Source of the DNA: Alphaproteobacteria bacterium
GTDB lineage: Bacteria > Pseudomonadota > Alphaproteobacteria > UBA9655
NCBI GenBank assembly: GCA_019752515.1
Contig: JAIEMB010000007.1
Coordinates: 1-64,000 of the forward strand
DNA length: 64,000 nucleotides
Direction of reading: 5' to 3'
Within the stretch, counting starts at the first letter, position 1; each line of letters opens with the position of its first letter. A program made the position numbers and the translations under genes. Below are positions 63,341 to 64,000 of this stretch, piece by piece. The notes under the pieces are model-generated. The model saw nothing but the letters and a program-made list of their open reading frames with translations. It was not told the DNA's origin and did no database searches.

Positions 63341-64000
63341 ATGAAGAATACCGCAGTCAAGACAGACCTCGAAACACAATGGAAGCATATCCAAGCCCGT
63401 CTATTGGATGAATATGGCGAAGCAACATATTCCAGTTGGCTTAAACCTCTTTCTTTTGTTGATCACCATGAAGACTGTGTACGCCTGGCTGCTCCCAATG
63501 CTTTTATGCGCGATTGGGTTACAAACCACTATGCTGAGCGTGTAAAAACAATCCTGCAAAGCGAAAATCAACACATCCAGCAACTAGAAGTCATTGTCAA
63601 TAGCCCTCTTGAAGGAGCCTCCCCATCTGAAGAACCTTTTTTAGATACACCAGAGGTTGGTTCAAACCTTGACCCTCGTTTTACCTTTACCAATTTTATT
63701 GTAGGAAAACCTAATGAACTGGCTCACGCAGCTGCACTTAAGGTCGCGGAATCAGCAGTGGTTACCTTCAATCCTTTGTTTCTATATGGCGGAGTTGGTC
63801 TTGGAAAAACCCATCTAATGCATGCAATCGCATGGCACATTAAGAAGTGCCATCCGAATCGAAAAGTAATTTATCTCTCTGCTGAAAAGTTCATGTATCA
63901 GTTTATTCGTGCATTGCGTTTCAAAGATACGGTTGCCTTTAAAGAACAGTTCCGGTCTGTTGATGTTCTCATGATCGATGATGTTCAATTTATTAGTGGG
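63341..64000 (+). CDS. dnaA: Chromosomal replication initiator DnaA, 3' end outside window
   Basis: 220 residues visible, cut by the right edge. ATG 63341 begins MKNTAVKTDLETQWKHIQAR. Domain I (WLKPLSFVDHHEDCVRLAAP) is followed by a short linker, then domain III with FTFTNFIVGKPNELAHAAAL and Walker A LYGGVGLGKTHLMHAIA (about 147-163), and Walker B VLMIDDVQF. The C-terminal DNA-binding domain is beyond the window. A weak agg is the ribosome-binding site. Confidence 0.96.
   Translation, partial: MKNTAVKTDLETQWKHIQARLLDEYGEATYSSWLKPLSFVDHHEDCVRLAAPNAFMRDWVTNHYAERVKTILQSENQHIQQLEVIVNSPLEGASPSEEPFLDTPEVGSNLDPRFTFTNFIVGKPNELAHAAALKVAESAVVTFNPLFLYGGVGLGKTHLMHAIAWHIKKCHPNRKVIYLSAEKFMYQFIRALRFKDTVAFKEQFRSVDVLMIDDVQFISG

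Overview
The window reads as chromosomal DNA of an AT-rich alphaproteobacterium, most likely a host-associated or intracellular one of the Holosporales/Paracaedibacter type. This is inferred from gene order and content, because no 16S rRNA gene is present. Alphaproteobacterial landmarks are mipZ followed by a J-like membrane protein, infA-maf-rng-yacG, rluD-rpoH, pdhA-pdhB-pdhC, the rseP-bamA-skp-lpxD-fabZ-lpxA-lpxI-lpxB block, hslV-hslU, and rpsT just upstream of dnaA (dnaA is cut by the right edge). Host-association signs are two polyproline/WH2 proteins resembling actin nucleators, many small secreted proteins, insertion sequences, toxin-antitoxin pairs and decaying genes.

Layout. 1-3.1 kb: end of a polyproline-WH2-acidic (VCA-like) protein, an M14-like deacylase and a lone GTA/phage-type terminase. 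3.2-7.2 kb (minus): tolB, pal, rluD, rpoH. 7.4-10 kb: an 843-residue polyproline/WH2/coiled-coil protein. 10-13.1 kb (minus): three-gene valine (isobutyryl-CoA) catabolic operon. 13.4-17.4 kb: LysE exporter and pyruvate dehydrogenase E1a/E1b/E2. 17.4-21.4 kb: a Cys-rich secreted protein, a RelE-type TA pair and ppx-rlmE-rsmB. 21.6-24.5 kb: a small two-cysteine precursor-like peptide, a DUF692 (MNIO) enzyme, a DUF2063 partner, DoxX and rsmD, which together look like a copper-related RiPP operon. 24.6-28.3 kb: small membrane and secreted proteins, three tRNAs, an IS200-type and an IS982-type element. 28.3-30.6 kb: ettA and a DUF7002 gene.

30.8-38.7 kb is an accessory island. It holds a very basic exported protein, a 56-residue CX3C peptide, a membrane-anchored LuxR-HTH/NB-ARC/TPR protein, an exported GIY-YIG nuclease-like protein, an exported HExxH metalloprotease and an EAL-domain pseudogene. 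38.8-48.2 kb: two tandem paralogues of unknown function, then the lipid A/outer-membrane biogenesis block. 48.3-53.8 kb: yacG-rng-maf-infA, a YefM/YoeB pair, two lipoproteins, mipZ and a J-like protein. 54-64 kb: another CX3C peptide, an aldehyde dehydrogenase, a hydrolase, a second hslV broken by one TGA codon, hslUV, a HIT protein, a RimB-like protease with rimK, an L,D-transpeptidase, rpsT and dnaA.

The most interesting items are the complete V-C-A-like tail at the left edge; the MNIO operon with a minimal CGANKC core peptide; a recurring family of exported peptides with paired CX3C motifs at three loci; the secreted nuclease/protease island beside a STAND regulator; and the hslV duplicate whose catalytic residues are intact but which carries a nonsense codon at a conserved Trp.
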